Under the pieces are notes generated by a model. It worked only from the letters and a program-made list of their open reading frames with translations, searched no databases and was not told where the DNA came from. A stretch of DNA of 64,000 nt from Megalopta genalis (lineage: Eukaryota > Arthropoda > Insecta > Hymenoptera > Halictidae): the NCBI RefSeq assembly GCF_051020955.1, contig NC_135014.1:26711221-26775220 (forward strand), written 5' to 3'. Positions 1-11,459 of this stretch are shown one piece after another (position 1 is the first letter of the stretch; each line of letters begins with the position of its first letter). Position numbers and translations under genes: made by a program.

Positions 1-47
1 CGAACGTTCCTTCTTGACGATATTTCTTTGATCGGTTAGCTGTGTTT

Positions 48-391
48 GACGAGTACACTCGTCGTGGAAAAAGTGGAGGCATTTGTGTCGTGACGAGTAT
101 ATTCGTCATCGAGAAGTGACAGTACTTGTGTCACGACGAATATATTCGTCATGGAGAAGTAGCAGTATTTTATGTCACGACGAGTATACTCGTCACGGAG
201 AAGTTACTGTATTTTGTATCACGACGAGTATACTCGTCATGGAGAAGTGACAGCATTTGTGTCGTGACGAATATACTCGTCGTGGAGAAGTGACAGTATT
301 TGGAGTCGTGACGAATATACTCGTCGTTGAGAAGCGACAATATTTGGTGTCGTGACGAGTATACTCGTCGTCGAAGTGGCAGTATTCGATT
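48..391. repeat. Left 44-bp minisatellite with palindromic 16-mer core (M1-left)
   Basis: Eight units begin at 48, 92, 135, 179, 223, 266, 310 and 354, a period of 43-44 bp. Each opens with GACGAGTATACTCGTC or a one- to two-base variant; the consensus is a perfect 16-bp palindrome. The core is followed by a spacer of the type GGAGAAGTGACAG. Short open frames across it are by-products of the repeat. Confidence 0.95.
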
Positions 392-1067
392 TTTCCTGCG
401 TTTCTCGCAGTATACGTTGACGTTAAATAAACAAATAAATGTTTTTGATCCAATACGACGAGGTTTGCGATGCGAATAACAGAAACTTGTTGCAAGGAAG
501 CTCGAGAACCGAGATTAAGGCAAGGAGAAGTTAATTTAGCCGATACGCGCGCGTCGGTAGCGCATTGGTTCGGGACACAATGGCAAATGACGTGTCATAA
601 ACCGCAAGATACGATGCAGTTGAGTACCGATGCTCTAAGCGCACGCCCCATTTGCGCCCACTACTTACCTTTGCGTGCCACCTTAGTGAGTTTGACTTTG
701 ACAAACTGAAGCGTTCGGCAGCTGTAGTGGGCGGTGACGATTCATTCATAAAATAAGACCCCGCGACGGGAACCTTGCTCCACGATTTATCGGTAATAAA
801 TAACTTCGTTGGCCTCTTCAAACATTTTTACACGAGCCAGCCGATCAAGCGACTGTAAAGAAGTCGAGTGAAAGATAAGAAAGTACTTGTCCTTGATATA
901 TTTTCACGCTGCATGCTCCAAAATACAATCTCGGTCTTAAATTTTCAAAATAAATCACGAATCATCGTAGAAAGTTTAAATCGACCACAATGGAAGACAT
1001 TGGAACCCTTTCGCATCCGAAACATCCCAGTCAAATTCACTTTGTTCGAATACAACGTAATGAGAAT
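391..1067. other. Non-coding, nothing recognised
   Basis: Mixed composition. ATTTTCAAAATAAATCACG with TCGTAGAAAG (about 940-975) resembles the start of family D at 1068 and may be a degraded copy. No gene is supported. Confidence 0.4.
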
Positions 1068-1155
1068 GAATTTTCAAAATTGTCGTAGAAATTCCTCTTA
1101 TTTTTCCAGAATCTACCTGACTCAATATGTACCGCGAATTATGAAACACCCTGTA
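1068..1155 (+). repeat. Family D terminal repeat fragment, ending ATGAAACACCCTGTA
   Basis: This stretch is the reverse complement of 6172-6290: both share the TCTACGACA motif, the CAATATGTACCG motif and the ATGAAACACCCTGT end. In both places the end abuts family C through a shared CTGTACAG or TGTACAG, so D and C probably moved together. Confidence 0.6.
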
Positions 1156-1283
1156 CAGTAATTTCTCCGGGAATCGCCAAAATTCGGGTTGCTGTGAATT
1201 TCCCTGTGCTAGCGCTACGCCTATATACAGTAATTTCTCTCGGAAATGCCAAATTTCGGGTTGCTGTGAATTTCCCTCGAATC
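1156..1283 (-). repeat. Family C, two 72-bp units
   Basis: CAGTAATTTCTC starts at 1156 and 1228, exactly 72 bp apart. Each unit runs CAGTAATTTCTC-GGAA-TGCC-AAATTTCGGGTTGCTG-TGAATTTCCCTG, the reverse complement of the array at 35126-35467. Confidence 0.8.
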
Positions 1284-1972
1284 GTGTCACACGACCTCCA
1301 GGAGTTAACGCGAACTTTATAAATAAACAATGCAGAGAAAGGGGAGAAAAGAACGAGTCGTACGAGCGAACGCTTCGGTAAAATCAGCGGAAGCCCATTG
1401 TACAACGCTTCGACGCGTCAATCGAAACGATCGACAGGTTATAATCCAGCGACCGATTCCATCTGCACAGATGTTTCTTAAGCCCGGCGAAATGATCCGC
1501 GAGAGCCGTCGGGTTCGATCTCTTAAAACGTCGAAAGACGTTACCGTGAGCTCATCGTCGATCCGCTCCTTCGTCGTTTTGCTTTCGCTTCGTGGTGTGC
1601 TTTTTTCGGTTCCCTCGACCTACCGCGCCCTGCGCGCGCGCGTGTTCTTTGATGGCATTAGAGAGCTTGCCTCCTGGACAATAGCTTTCAAATTACGGGA
1701 AAAATTGCATTAGAGGAGGCCCCGCGAGCCATCGTTCTTCTCGTCGATGCTAGTTACCTCGCCTTTTGTGCGCATAATCCTAACGGCGAATCAAACAAGA
1801 ACAAGCCGACGCCGGGAAATAACCCCGGCGGTCGCGCATTCGTCGGAAGCTCCGCGCGCAAAGCATTCCGCGGAGCATAACCACTTTGCATAATCATACG
1901 GTAGCTCTCGTTCGCGCGTTCCTGCACGTAGCAAATTGAACAAAGAATACACTGGACAATCGTGTATACATA

Positions 1973-2337
1973 CAGGGTGTCCCAAAAGTGTCTCGAAATC
2001 CGGAAATGGTGGGTTCCTCGGATCATTCGAAGCAACTTCTTTCTTTACAAAAATGTTCTCCGAGGCACCGTTAACGAGTTATCAATGAAAAACAGTGACC
2101 AATGAGAATCGAGTACGGCCGACGCGAGACGGCCCAGCCAACCAGCGCGCGAAGCCCGGTTCCGCTCATTGGCTCGGTCGCCTCGCGGCAGCCGAGCTCG
2201 CCTCTCATTGGTCACTGTTTTTCGTTGATAACTCGTTAACGGCGCCTCGGAGAAAATTTTTGTAAAGGGAAAAGTTGCTTCGAGCGGCCCGAGGAACCCG
2301 CCACTTTCGGATTGCGAGACATTTTTGGGACACCCTG
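1973..2337. mobile_element. Family B palindromic MITE, full length (365 bp)
   Basis: It starts CAGGGTGTCCCAAAAGTG and ends ATTTTTGGGACACCCTG, flanked on both sides by TA, as in Tc1/mariner-type insertions. The two halves are near reverse complements around a GC-rich centre at about 2150, including GTGACCAATGAGA and TCTCATTGGTCAC. Coding-looking frames such as WSLFFIDN recur in all copies and come from the palindrome, not from a gene. Confidence 0.85.
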
Positions 2338-2764
2338 TATAACACGTTCCACGGTTCCGTTCCGTTCGAGTAAAGGAGCAGACCGATGATCGGCCTCGCG
2401 ACTCGACCCCTGACACGCCGAGTTCATTTATCATTGAGAGGAGAGGCTGGCGAAAGGTGCATCGCAGAAGCAATTACCTCTGACATTCGATTGCACCCTA
2501 CCGGGCGAATTCGTCGAATCCCTATCAGCGTTTCCACTTGAGCAAAATTCAAGCGGCACCGGCGAAAAGAGCAGCCACCCCTTTTAGCGGGCTCGTTATA
2601 GCCGCAATTCGCCCCACGGCTACGGTCGACGCTGGGGCGGCTACCCCGACGGTAGCTGGTTGGTGTTGGTCTTCGCTCGGAGGGAACCACGAGGCCGGAG
2701 ATGCGACCGGTCGCGATTCTTGAAAATCTCGGAACCGTGACGAACGCGTTAAATTCTTCCGAAA

Positions 2765-2855
2765 TTGCACAGAAAAATGGACAGTTCGGGAGGAGGTGAT
2801 ACGGTTGTTCCAGTCTCGCGGCTCACTTTTTATAGTTACCGATTGTCGACGCGAA
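2765..2855. repeat. Family A half-element
   Basis: One arm only: a CAGAAAAATGGACAG start, a purine block GGGAGGAGGTGATACG and a CTCGCGGCTC motif followed by TTTTTATAG. The matching right arm is absent. Confidence 0.6.
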
Positions 2856-2934
2856 TTCGCAGATTCGGGTTTCTAGCTGAAGAAAAAATACGCGGGGATT
2901 TTGTAGCAGTTTCATCGAAGAGCCCCGCGGAATA

Positions 2935-3164
2935 CAGTAATGTCTCCCTAACTGACGCTCGGATTGTCCACGAAAATGGACAATTCGGGAAGAGGAGACA
3001 CGATTATTCGAGCCCCGCAGCTCGTTCTTATAGTTGTTGACAATCGATAATCATAAGAAACGAGCCACGAGGCTCGGATAATCGTATCTTCTCTTCGCAA
3101 AAATGCCCATTTTTGTGGATCAGTTAGGGAGACAATCTGGGCGTCAGTTAGGGAGACATTACTG
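2935..3164. mobile_element. Family A hairpin MITE, full length (230 bp)
   Basis: It is bounded by TA. Left end CAGTAATGTCTCCCTAAC, right end GTTAGGGAGACATTACTG. The arms carry ATGGACAATTCGGGAAGAG and its partner CTCTTCGC-AAATGCCCAT around a loop near 3040-3055. The right end has a duplicated terminal segment (CAGTTAGGGAGACA twice, about 27 bp apart). Confidence 0.85.
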
Positions 3165-3761
3165 TATGCCGTTGTTCGTAAGCCAACTGTACGGTCAATG
3201 CTCTCGTTCGGCATTGATATCGGCTAAATGCGTGATTATTTTTAATACAAAATTGGAATTGGAATAAACGTTAAGGAAAAGACCGGACAAACGGCACGAA
3301 AGTCGCGGTAATTTTTGGACAGCCGTCGAACACCTGCACGCTAACCGGTGTTCGCAGCGAACATTTATCCGCGTAATTTATCCGTGATAATTAATCGCGA
3401 GCCACGTAAATATTTATGAATGCTCGCGTAACAGAGTTAGCTTAGACAACAGCGTATCGAGGATGCTACAATGCAGCCGAAGGCAGAAGAATGATGATGC
3501 ATCGGATAAGCAAGGAAGCGCAGGGTTGCGAAAAAGGACATTTGATGAGAAACCATTATATCTACTTCGCGAAAGATCGATGATCTTGCACCGTCGAATA
3601 GATCGAGAACGATGGACCTAATATCTCGCTCGGCCACGTACCTTTTTTTTCTTTCCCAACGTCGTTCTCTTTGTTCGCTATATTCTTCAAGAAAATATAA
3701 CTAAAATGTATGAGGTACGCGTATATCTATTTATTCGATAGAATGTCCAATTTTAAAGTTG

Positions 3762-3858
3762 TTGTTTCCTTCAGCTTGGACACAAAAATGGACTGTTCGG
3801 GAAGAGGAGGCACGATTATTTTATAGTATAGTTTATACTATACTTATATTATATTATA

Positions 3859-3896
<38 letters not shown>

Positions 3897-4272
3897 AATA
3901 TAATATATTATATATATAGTATAATATATAATGATATAATAAATAATATATAATATAATAATAGTATATATATAGTATTATTCGAGCCTCGCGGCTCGTT
4001 TTTATAATTGTCGACTATAAAATTACTGTGAAAACTGTGTAAACTATAGTATAAAATAGTATTATATATATATATATATATATATATAATACTATTTTAT
4101 ACTATAGTTTACAGTTCGCCATTTATAGTTTACTATCACTTCACAGTTTTCACAGTGATTTTATAGTCGACAATTATAAAAACGAGCCGCGAGGCTCGAA
4201 TAATCGTTTCTCCTCTTCCCATATTGTCCATTTTTGCGCACGATCCGAAGGAAAATTAGGCAAAATTTACCG
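3762..4272. mobile_element. Family A hairpin with expanded TA-rich interior (about 510 bp)
   Basis: The left arm begins TCAGCTTGGACACAAAAATG and has GGGAAGAGGAGGCACG. The right arm reads CTCCTCTTCCCATATTGTCC and ends AATTTACCG before TA. Inside, 3985-4070 pairs with 4075-4207 through GTCGACTATAAAATTACTG and its complement. TA microsatellite has grown in the left arm (3826-3983) and at the centre (about 4055-4100). Confidence 0.75.
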
Positions 4273-6106
4273 TACTCATTGCCACGGGGTTTTTTTAACA
4301 AATTCAAGAAAATAACTGGACGGTTGGAATGAGAATGACTCGTGCCAAACCGAGCACGCGAAAACTCATCTGCCGAGATAATCTTGTCCGACACGTATAC
4401 AAAAGTATCTAATACAATATCCTCCTAAACGGCACCGGCGACTACGCGATATAAATCACCCCTTTCCACGTGTTCCCTTTTGCAGCCGATTCAGCGATCG
4501 TTCCTTGTAGATTATTAAAACGTGATAATTCATCACCACCACCACCACCACCCCCCCTGCCCCGTTCCTCGGCCAGCGCTGACGGGAGCGCTTTTCTCAT
4601 ACGCCAGCCTCCGTTTCACCGCCATTACCCCTATATGTTATTTTAACTACTTTCCGATCCTGGCAACCCCATTTTTTTCCAGACTATTTTCTAAAACATA
4701 TTTGCCGCACGTCGTTCACGTTATATCGCAAATCCGCCGGACGTTATCGTTCCTCACTCCGGGGAACGTACAGCTTTTAATGTTCGTAATCGACAATTTT
4801 GCTCGCGCTCGCTTCCTTCGTAATAAATTATTTCGAATAAAAAGCTCGCGAGTTTTATCTCTTTTTTTTTATCACTCGCTCGGTAATTTCAGTTTTATTC
4901 GGAGCTCATTCGGCTGGGAAGAGAGTGCGAGGGAAGCATTTCTTTTTTATTAATTTAACCAATTGGTTGCGCACCTTTTAATACGTCTAGAAACAGATTT
5001 TTCAGTTTTTGAAAATAAAACTGTATCGTATTCGCACCTTTTAGGTGGCATTACTATCTTCGATATATCGTTCTTTTATCTATGTTATTTCTAATTATAT
5101 TAAATCACAGAAAATGGAAACACCGTAGTTCGGAGAAACTATTTCGGATTTAGGGTCGCGATATCTGGTAATATATTTGTATGGTAATATAATATATGGT
5201 AATATAATATATATATATGGTAATATAATATAATAATATATTTATATGGTAAAAATATATTTTAGTATTAATTCACGGTTTTACGGGGGCGAATAAAATG
5301 TCCTCTCGACGACGCGGCTTCGGGGGATGCGAACAGAAGAGCGCCGATTAGAATTCGCGAAAAGCACAGCCTTGCACGGCTGTCCTTAAATCGGTGCTCC
5401 GACTGCTTCCACCCGTGCCAGATCCACGCAGCAATTTTCCAGCCGAATGCCCGTCTTACCAGTATCTAAATTACTTTTCATCGAGCGCGATTCGCGCGGC
5501 CTTTGCAAACGCCGCCGGTGATTTGTGGGGCGTCGTTACGAAAGGGCGCGTACAATGCCGCTTAGAATGTCCGGCCGTTACGAAGGGCGGGGGAGAGACG
5601 GCTGGCCTTTCGCTTTCCGATGATAAGTGTAAATAATCGGGGCGGCCTTTAGACACAACCCCTCGGCCGGCCGATTCCGTCGTTAAGCTATCTCCGGGTT
5701 ATAAGCGATGGATAAGGCTCGGCGCGGCGCGGCGCGGCGCGGCGGTTTGCCAGCCGAGCAAAGCGGTAATCAATTTCAAAAACGTGGCCGCCGGAGTTAA
5801 TCTTGTCGATCCTAATTTATCGTTCCGTGTTCGCAGGATATCCGGCTTACGCAAGACAAATATCATATTCACCGGTCCGGGTTTCATTCGATTCGACGCG
5901 TCATATTTATGTTGCCCCGTTAAAACCGACCGCGCGAGTTTTAATGGTTCGGCGAACGTTTCGCGCGTTTTAAAGATTGATTTACGAAACCGAAATTTGT
6001 TCGGCAGTTCGTTGTTAACGCGAGGGAAAGCGTAACGAACTTACCTCTTCCCGTCCGATCATTGGCACAGAATTTTTTACTTTCTCAAGATTGAAGGAGG
6101 TAACAG
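4273..6106. other. Non-coding, apart from the TA tract at 5165-5266
   Basis: It contains a CAC run (about 4531-4552), T-rich stretches and a (GGCGC)n stretch near 5724-5744. Open frames are short and not protein-like. Confidence 0.5.
5165..5266. repeat. TA-rich tract with ATATGGTAATATAAT units
   Basis: The motif TATGGTAATATAAT repeats imperfectly about four to five times. Confidence 0.7.
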
Positions 6107-6171
6107 CACACCGGGAAATTCGCAGCAACCCGAATTTTGGCGATTCCCGGAGGAATTACTGTACAGGGTGT
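6107..6171 (+). repeat. Family C, single unit
   Basis: It reads CGGGAAATTCGCAGCAACCC, then GAATTTTGGCGATTCCCGG, then GGAATTACTGTA: one 72-bp-type unit in the orientation of 35126-35467. It runs directly into family D at 6172. Confidence 0.75.
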
Positions 6172-6290
6172 TTCATAGTTCACGGTACATATTGAGTTAG
6201 CTAGATTCCAGAAAAGTAATAATAATAATAATAAAATATAAATAATATATATAAATAATAATAATAATAAAATTTCTACGACAGTTTTGG
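6172..6290 (-). repeat. Family D terminal repeat with an internal (AAT)n expansion
   Basis: It starts CAGGGTGTTTCATAGTTCAC and matches the reverse complement of 1068-1155. About 50 bp of AAT/TA repeat (6219-6271) sit inside it. Confidence 0.6.
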
Positions 6291-6924
6291 AAACGCGCGC
6301 AGCTAGCGGCGGATCAAAGTCCCAATTATAGGTCTCCCCGCTGGTAAATCGTCGCGCAACGGCAAATAGAAGTTCGGTCAAGGCGTTTCGAATCTTTCTC
6401 GGTGACTTGCTTTGATCGCAGTCGCGCGAGTTTCGGCGTGGAAAAAAAATCTGTTCGCGCAATCGAATAGGAAAAGCATGTTTACGCTCGGCGGTACGTG
6501 TAAAAGGTACGTTGGCGCGTTAAACGATGACACGAGCAAGCCAGCCGTACCATTTTAATAAGCCAGTAAGCCCATGAATGCCATGCAACCGAGCACGTAA
6601 CATGTACAACATAATATTCGAGGCCGGGTCAATTAATAACTGCGTTCTCATTGCTGCTGTCAGAATTTCACGCCCGATGCTCTTTCTCTGCCATGTTCCG
6701 CGTCGGACTACCTTGCTTGAATACATCTTGCTTTAGAACAGGGCGTCGAAGATGTTCGCGAATCGTAAAGAATTCCAGAAATTTTAGGCAATATTTGTTT
6801 TGCGCCTTTTATTTCCTTTTTGAACTGAATTCTGTGCTTTACAAGGTCAATGCGTTAACCATGAAAGTTCACGCGGTATGCACCCCTAATCTATGTTTTT
6901 TTTGCAGTAGATGATGCATTGATA

Positions 6925-7160
6925 TTATTATACAATATATAAATTATACAATATATTATACAATATATTATATAATATATAAATTATACAATATATTATA
7001 CAATATATATATTATTATAAAATATTTTCTAGAAAAGCAGGACATACAGGCAATGTCATCTATTTTTAGCTCATATAATATCATTGATATTATTATACAA
7101 TATATATTATTATAAAATATTTTCTAGAAAAGCAGAACATACAGGCAATGTCATCAATTA
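6925..7160. repeat. TA-rich tract with a 95-bp duplication
   Basis: AATATTTTCTAGAAAAGCAG followed by ACATACAGGCAATGTCATC occurs at 7021 and again at 7116, with ATTATACAATATATA repeats between. Confidence 0.75.
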
Positions 7161-7768
7161 GCATCGTTCGCAACCATTAGTGAAAATATTTATAAAAAGA
7201 CGTGCTCGGGCATTCCCATTGGCGCATAGAACGTTTCAAGGAGGGAGGAAAATTCTTGAATTTTCGCCACTTACGTTTGTTTTCTACGAACACACCATCG
7301 AACACGGAAACGGGAAGAAATCGTCAACTCCGCCGAGACGGCAATTATACTCGAGAGTTCTGTGAACGGTCGATGAAAGAATAACTCTCCGTATTCCTAT
7401 TATCCGTGGAATTGAATTTTCGACTCGCGCACCGCTTCGCAAACATTTGCGCCGGTCCGGGGTTTATCGCGTCAAGCATTCGCGGCGTAAATCATACAAT
7501 ACTAATTATCAGAGACCGCTTGCTCTCCATTTGCACCAGTCATCCAAAATTAATTCAACGAACGACAGTTCGAGCAAACGGGCACCGCGGTAATTCAATC
7601 TTCGACCTTACAACCTGAAGAGAATTTAATCAAAATCCCCGGAGCGCTTATCCGCGCCGAGGAAGGTAATTAAAATTCGTTCGCAATACTTTCGCGCATC
7701 GAAAACGCCCCGGCAAGCGGATACATGAAAATGTGTACGACGTAATCGTTTAATATCGGAGAACTTTG

Positions 7769-7903
7769 TTAATATATATATGTATGTAAATAAAGCTTTT
7801 CAATATTTATATATTTTTTTAATATTAATATATTAATTAAAATATTTATATATTTATTAATATATAAATATTGAAAAGCTTTATTTACATACATATATAT
7901 TAA
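7769..7903. repeat. Inverted repeat with about 44-bp arms in TA-rich DNA
   Basis: The left arm (from 7769) reads through ATGTATGTAAATAAAGCTTT. The right arm (about 7860-7902) is its reverse complement, differing by one TA step. The loop is about 45 bp. Confidence 0.8.
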
Positions 7904-8890
7904 TAAACTTCTTGATATATTTATCAATATTATATTTTATATATAATATTACATATTATATTATGTGTATTATTTATTATTATATATAATAAAAATAAAT
8001 ATAAATAATATTTACAAAAAAGATATATGATTATGATTAAAAATGTGAAGATGATCTCGAGATCCCCGAGAATACTATAGCTGAAAAAGAAGACATTACC
8101 ACCACATTATACATGTATATAATTTTATTATCATATATATATCATATAAAAGTTTATTATATAATATTATTTATACATAAATGTTCTTAACGAGCAAAAA
8201 TTATTACCATTAATAATATCGATAAAATAAGGAGCGCGTAAGAACATTTTTAGTTTCTTCGAATGTTCTCATCGTTTGCTATTACGCTCTGACAAATTTT
8301 GCCATAAACGTATAAAATCCGTTGTCGATTGAAAAATTACTCCCGCGATCGGTTGCACACGCGCAGACTACAGAATGTAAGCAAGCGTTCAATCGTGCGG
8401 CACGCTTTCTATTTTTATTGACAAGTTAGCTGCAAAATATTCCGAATATTCACGTAGAACATCTGCCCGAAGCGAAGCATTGAAAAATGCAGTGCGCACG
8501 TGCGCCACGAGTTTTGCATTCGAAATTAGTGTTCCCGCGGATCGTGTTCACGTTTCTTTTTTTCCTCTGCTCCGAGTTAATCCTTTTTCCAAATTGTATT
8601 CTCGTTTCGTCGAATGCCTATTTTTTTTTTGTACATCGAACCGCAGAGAATACGTCGATATCGAATTATGTCTCCTTTGACACCGAGCGAGACCGGTCCG
8701 ACGGATTTTCGTCCGCGTTATTAAAAGGTAGTCGAATCATTCGGATAACCTGCGGCACGTTACGTGCAATTTACCCTCTGTGTTTCGAGTGCTTCGCGGC
8801 TTCGACGTTATATCGGAACAACAGTGACGCGCGTTTATAGCGCGCCGGCTTTTAAACCGACTTTGGAACGTCGAAATCGTTTTAAATATA

Positions 8891-9255
8891 CATGGTGTCC
8901 CAAAAATGTCTCGCAATCCGAAAGTGACTGGTTCCGCGGGTCGTTCGAAGCAACTTTTTCCTTTACAAAAATGTTCTCCAAGGCGACGTTAACGAGTTAT
9001 CAACGAAAAACAGTGACCAATGAGAGGCGAGCTCGGCTGGCGCGAGGCGACCGAGCCAATGAGCGGTACTGGGCTTCGCGCGCTGGTTGGCTGGGCCGCC
9101 TCGCGTCAGACGTACTCGATTCTTATTGGTCACTGTTTTTCGTTGATAACTCGTTAACGCTGCCTCGGAGAACATTTTTGTAAAGGAAGAAGTTGCTTCA
9201 TATGATCCGAGGAACCCGCCATTTCCGGATTGATAGACATTTTTGGGACACCCTG
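8891..9255. mobile_element. Family B palindromic MITE, full length (365 bp)
   Basis: It lies between TA dinucleotides, starts CATGGTGTCCCAAAAATG and ends TTTTGGGACACCCTG. It has the same length as the 1973-2337 copy and the same palindromic plan, with CAGTGACCAATGAGAGG on the left and ATTGGTCACTG on the right. Confidence 0.85.
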
Positions 9256-10044
9256 TATATTTCAGCAAATTAGCCGGCCACTTTCGTAACGTTTGGAAAG
9301 AATCGCGCGACTGTTTTCCTCGGCGACTCGCGATGGTAGAGCGGTTCGCTCGAATCGCGTTTCGAAATATCAGTCCGCGGCTTCAAATATTGACCCGTTT
9401 AATAGCCGGACAATTGGATCGCGAATATCGATTGCCATCGTTAACGGAACCATCATGGAAGGCTGAACGATCATTGAGCTACTTCTTCCCTCCTTCCGTC
9501 CTCTCCTTTCTTTTTTTCTTTTTTTATTTACGTTTCCATTCAACGGCGTCCCACTTCTATATTTCATTTACAAATGCCGATTGATTGCGTCCCGCAGCGA
9601 ACGCGAAACGGATGAATAAGTGCGCCGAATGCGTCGAGGTCTGTAACTCAAAGACGAACAAAATTTCGTTATTTTAACAAGTACACGTCCAATTAAATTA
9701 AAAATACATATCGTAACGAGCCGTGTATATAACTGCGCATGTTGTTTGTATCGCAGTATCGCTTCATTTAGTTCGCGCGACAAATGAAACACAAAAACGT
9801 TCGATGGAACGAAGAATAAAAAAATAAAAGAGAGATTAAAAATTGTGGGAAAATAAAATTCGTATTTTTGTGTATTGCTAAACAAATCTTTATTCCGTGC
9901 CAAAAAGGTTTATTGCATGATCGCCTACGTTGATCGTGATGGCCCCCTGTAATGGGCACAGTAATCGGCGCACCTATCCCCGCTTCTTTACAATTGGGAC
10001 TTTGGGGATTTTTGAAAATTGCAATTGGTTGAAGTGACAAAAAA

Positions 10045-10425
10045 AAGTAAAGTATATATAAAGAAATATATACATATATATAAATATGAAAATAAGAGAA
10101 AATAAGAGAAAATAATATAATAATATAAATATGTAATATAATGTAAATATACAATATATAATATATAATATAATTTAAATATAAACTATTATATACTATA
10201 TTATATTATATTATATTATTTATATTATATTATTATTATATTATAGTATTAGTATTATTAGTATTATTATATTATAGTATTAGTATTAGTATTATTATAT
10301 TATTTATTATATTTTATAGTATATTATTATATACTATAAATATAAACTATAATTAAATATAAAATATATAATATATAATATAATATAATATAAATATAAA
10401 TATATATAAAATATACAAAGAAGTA
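10045..10425. repeat. TA/TAT-rich microsatellite tract
   Basis: Irregular runs of ATAATATAAT and TAGTATTAGTATTAT. No gene-like sequence. Confidence 0.85.
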
Positions 10426-11000
10426 ATTCCGTACTAAAAAAGGCGTTCGAATACCTTCGTCTCCCACTGCAGGATGCAAAGAAAGATTCCATCGAATTTG
10501 TTGGTTTCGAGGCTGTAAATGGCGATGGGTGGTGCGCGGCGGACGTAAAAAAATGCGAGACTTCGAAGGACGATAAATGCGGAGGAGCCGTCGCGCGTCG
10601 GGGGAAACGCACAACGGGGCACAATGCGTCGTTACTTAGTAAACTAATGACCGGGCTTCCGTAGTGGATCGACCGCTTTTTTCTTTTTCATCGCGATAAG
10701 CGGTTGAATTCTCGCAGGCCGACGTTCGCGATGGAAAAATTTTCATGGCTTTCAATGGGCTCGATGGAGCGTGGAGGGTCTCCTGTAACGAGAATCGAGA
10801 ATCAAACTGGCGCGGGGCGTGCATATGCACACACCGCGCGTTGTTCCGCATTGTTCCCGCGCGACGATTCGCGATAAATCACCGGCGTGCGTTTAGAATA
10901 TCCGCCGGCCCGCAACGCCGATGTATCACCTTATCTCGGGCGACTTCTAAATAAACGCGTGGCCAGCCCCGAAATTTACTACGTACAGATACATACTATA

Positions 11001-11117
11001 CAGGGTGTCCCAAAAATGTCTCGCGATCCGGAAATGGCGGGTTCCTCGGACCGTTCGAAGCAACTTCTTCCTTAGCAGAAATGTTCTACGAGGCTTCGTT
11101 CACGAGTTATCGACGAA
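11001..11117 (+). mobile_element. Family B MITE, left end only
   Basis: TA then CAGGGTGTCCCAAAAATGTC, matching the first about 115 bp of the full copies up to the GAGTTATCGACGAACAAAA segment. The rest is missing. Confidence 0.75.
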
Positions 11118-11164
11118 CAAAATTTCTCTCAGAAATGTTCGGAGCTCGAAATTGAAACCGCGTT

Positions 11165-11345
11165 AATCCTCCAACATTCCTACGTCTCGCGAGTCTTAAT
11201 AATATTAAGGAATTATATAATCGACTGGCGAAGAGATTAATTTTCGAAAATTCAATTTTAAATAACTCTGTTACCCGCGTGTGGGGGTCGCGGCGATCGA
11301 AGCATTACTAGTGTAATTATAATACACTTTTTGTTTCTAATAAGT
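11165..11345 (+). repeat. Dispersed repeat F, copy 1
   Basis: About 180 bp closely matching 37210-37378: CCAACATTC-TACGTCTCGCG, TTATATAATCGACTGGCGAAG, TAACTCTGTTACCCGCG and TGTAATTATAATACACTTTT. No open frame or terminal repeat is seen. Confidence 0.7.
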
Positions 11346-11459
11346 GTGAATTTAATTAATCTAGATTCCTTCTTTATGGCCAAGTTCACCGTTCTCCCGT
11401 CGGCCGCGCGATAAAATATTATATTACAAAAATTATTTATATTTATTAATATTATTTAC

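Noticed and set aside
2045..2473. Recurring protein-like frames with RKTVTNERRARLA and WSLFFVDNSL on both strands at several loci
   Set aside because: They map exactly onto the palindromic family B MITE at 1973, 8891, 41793, 60309 and elsewhere. The similarity is DNA repeat identity read on either strand, not a conserved gene.
2948..3214. Recurring NGQFGKRRHDYSSPAARSY-type peptides
   Set aside because: These are translations of family A hairpin arms, in different frames and broken at loops.
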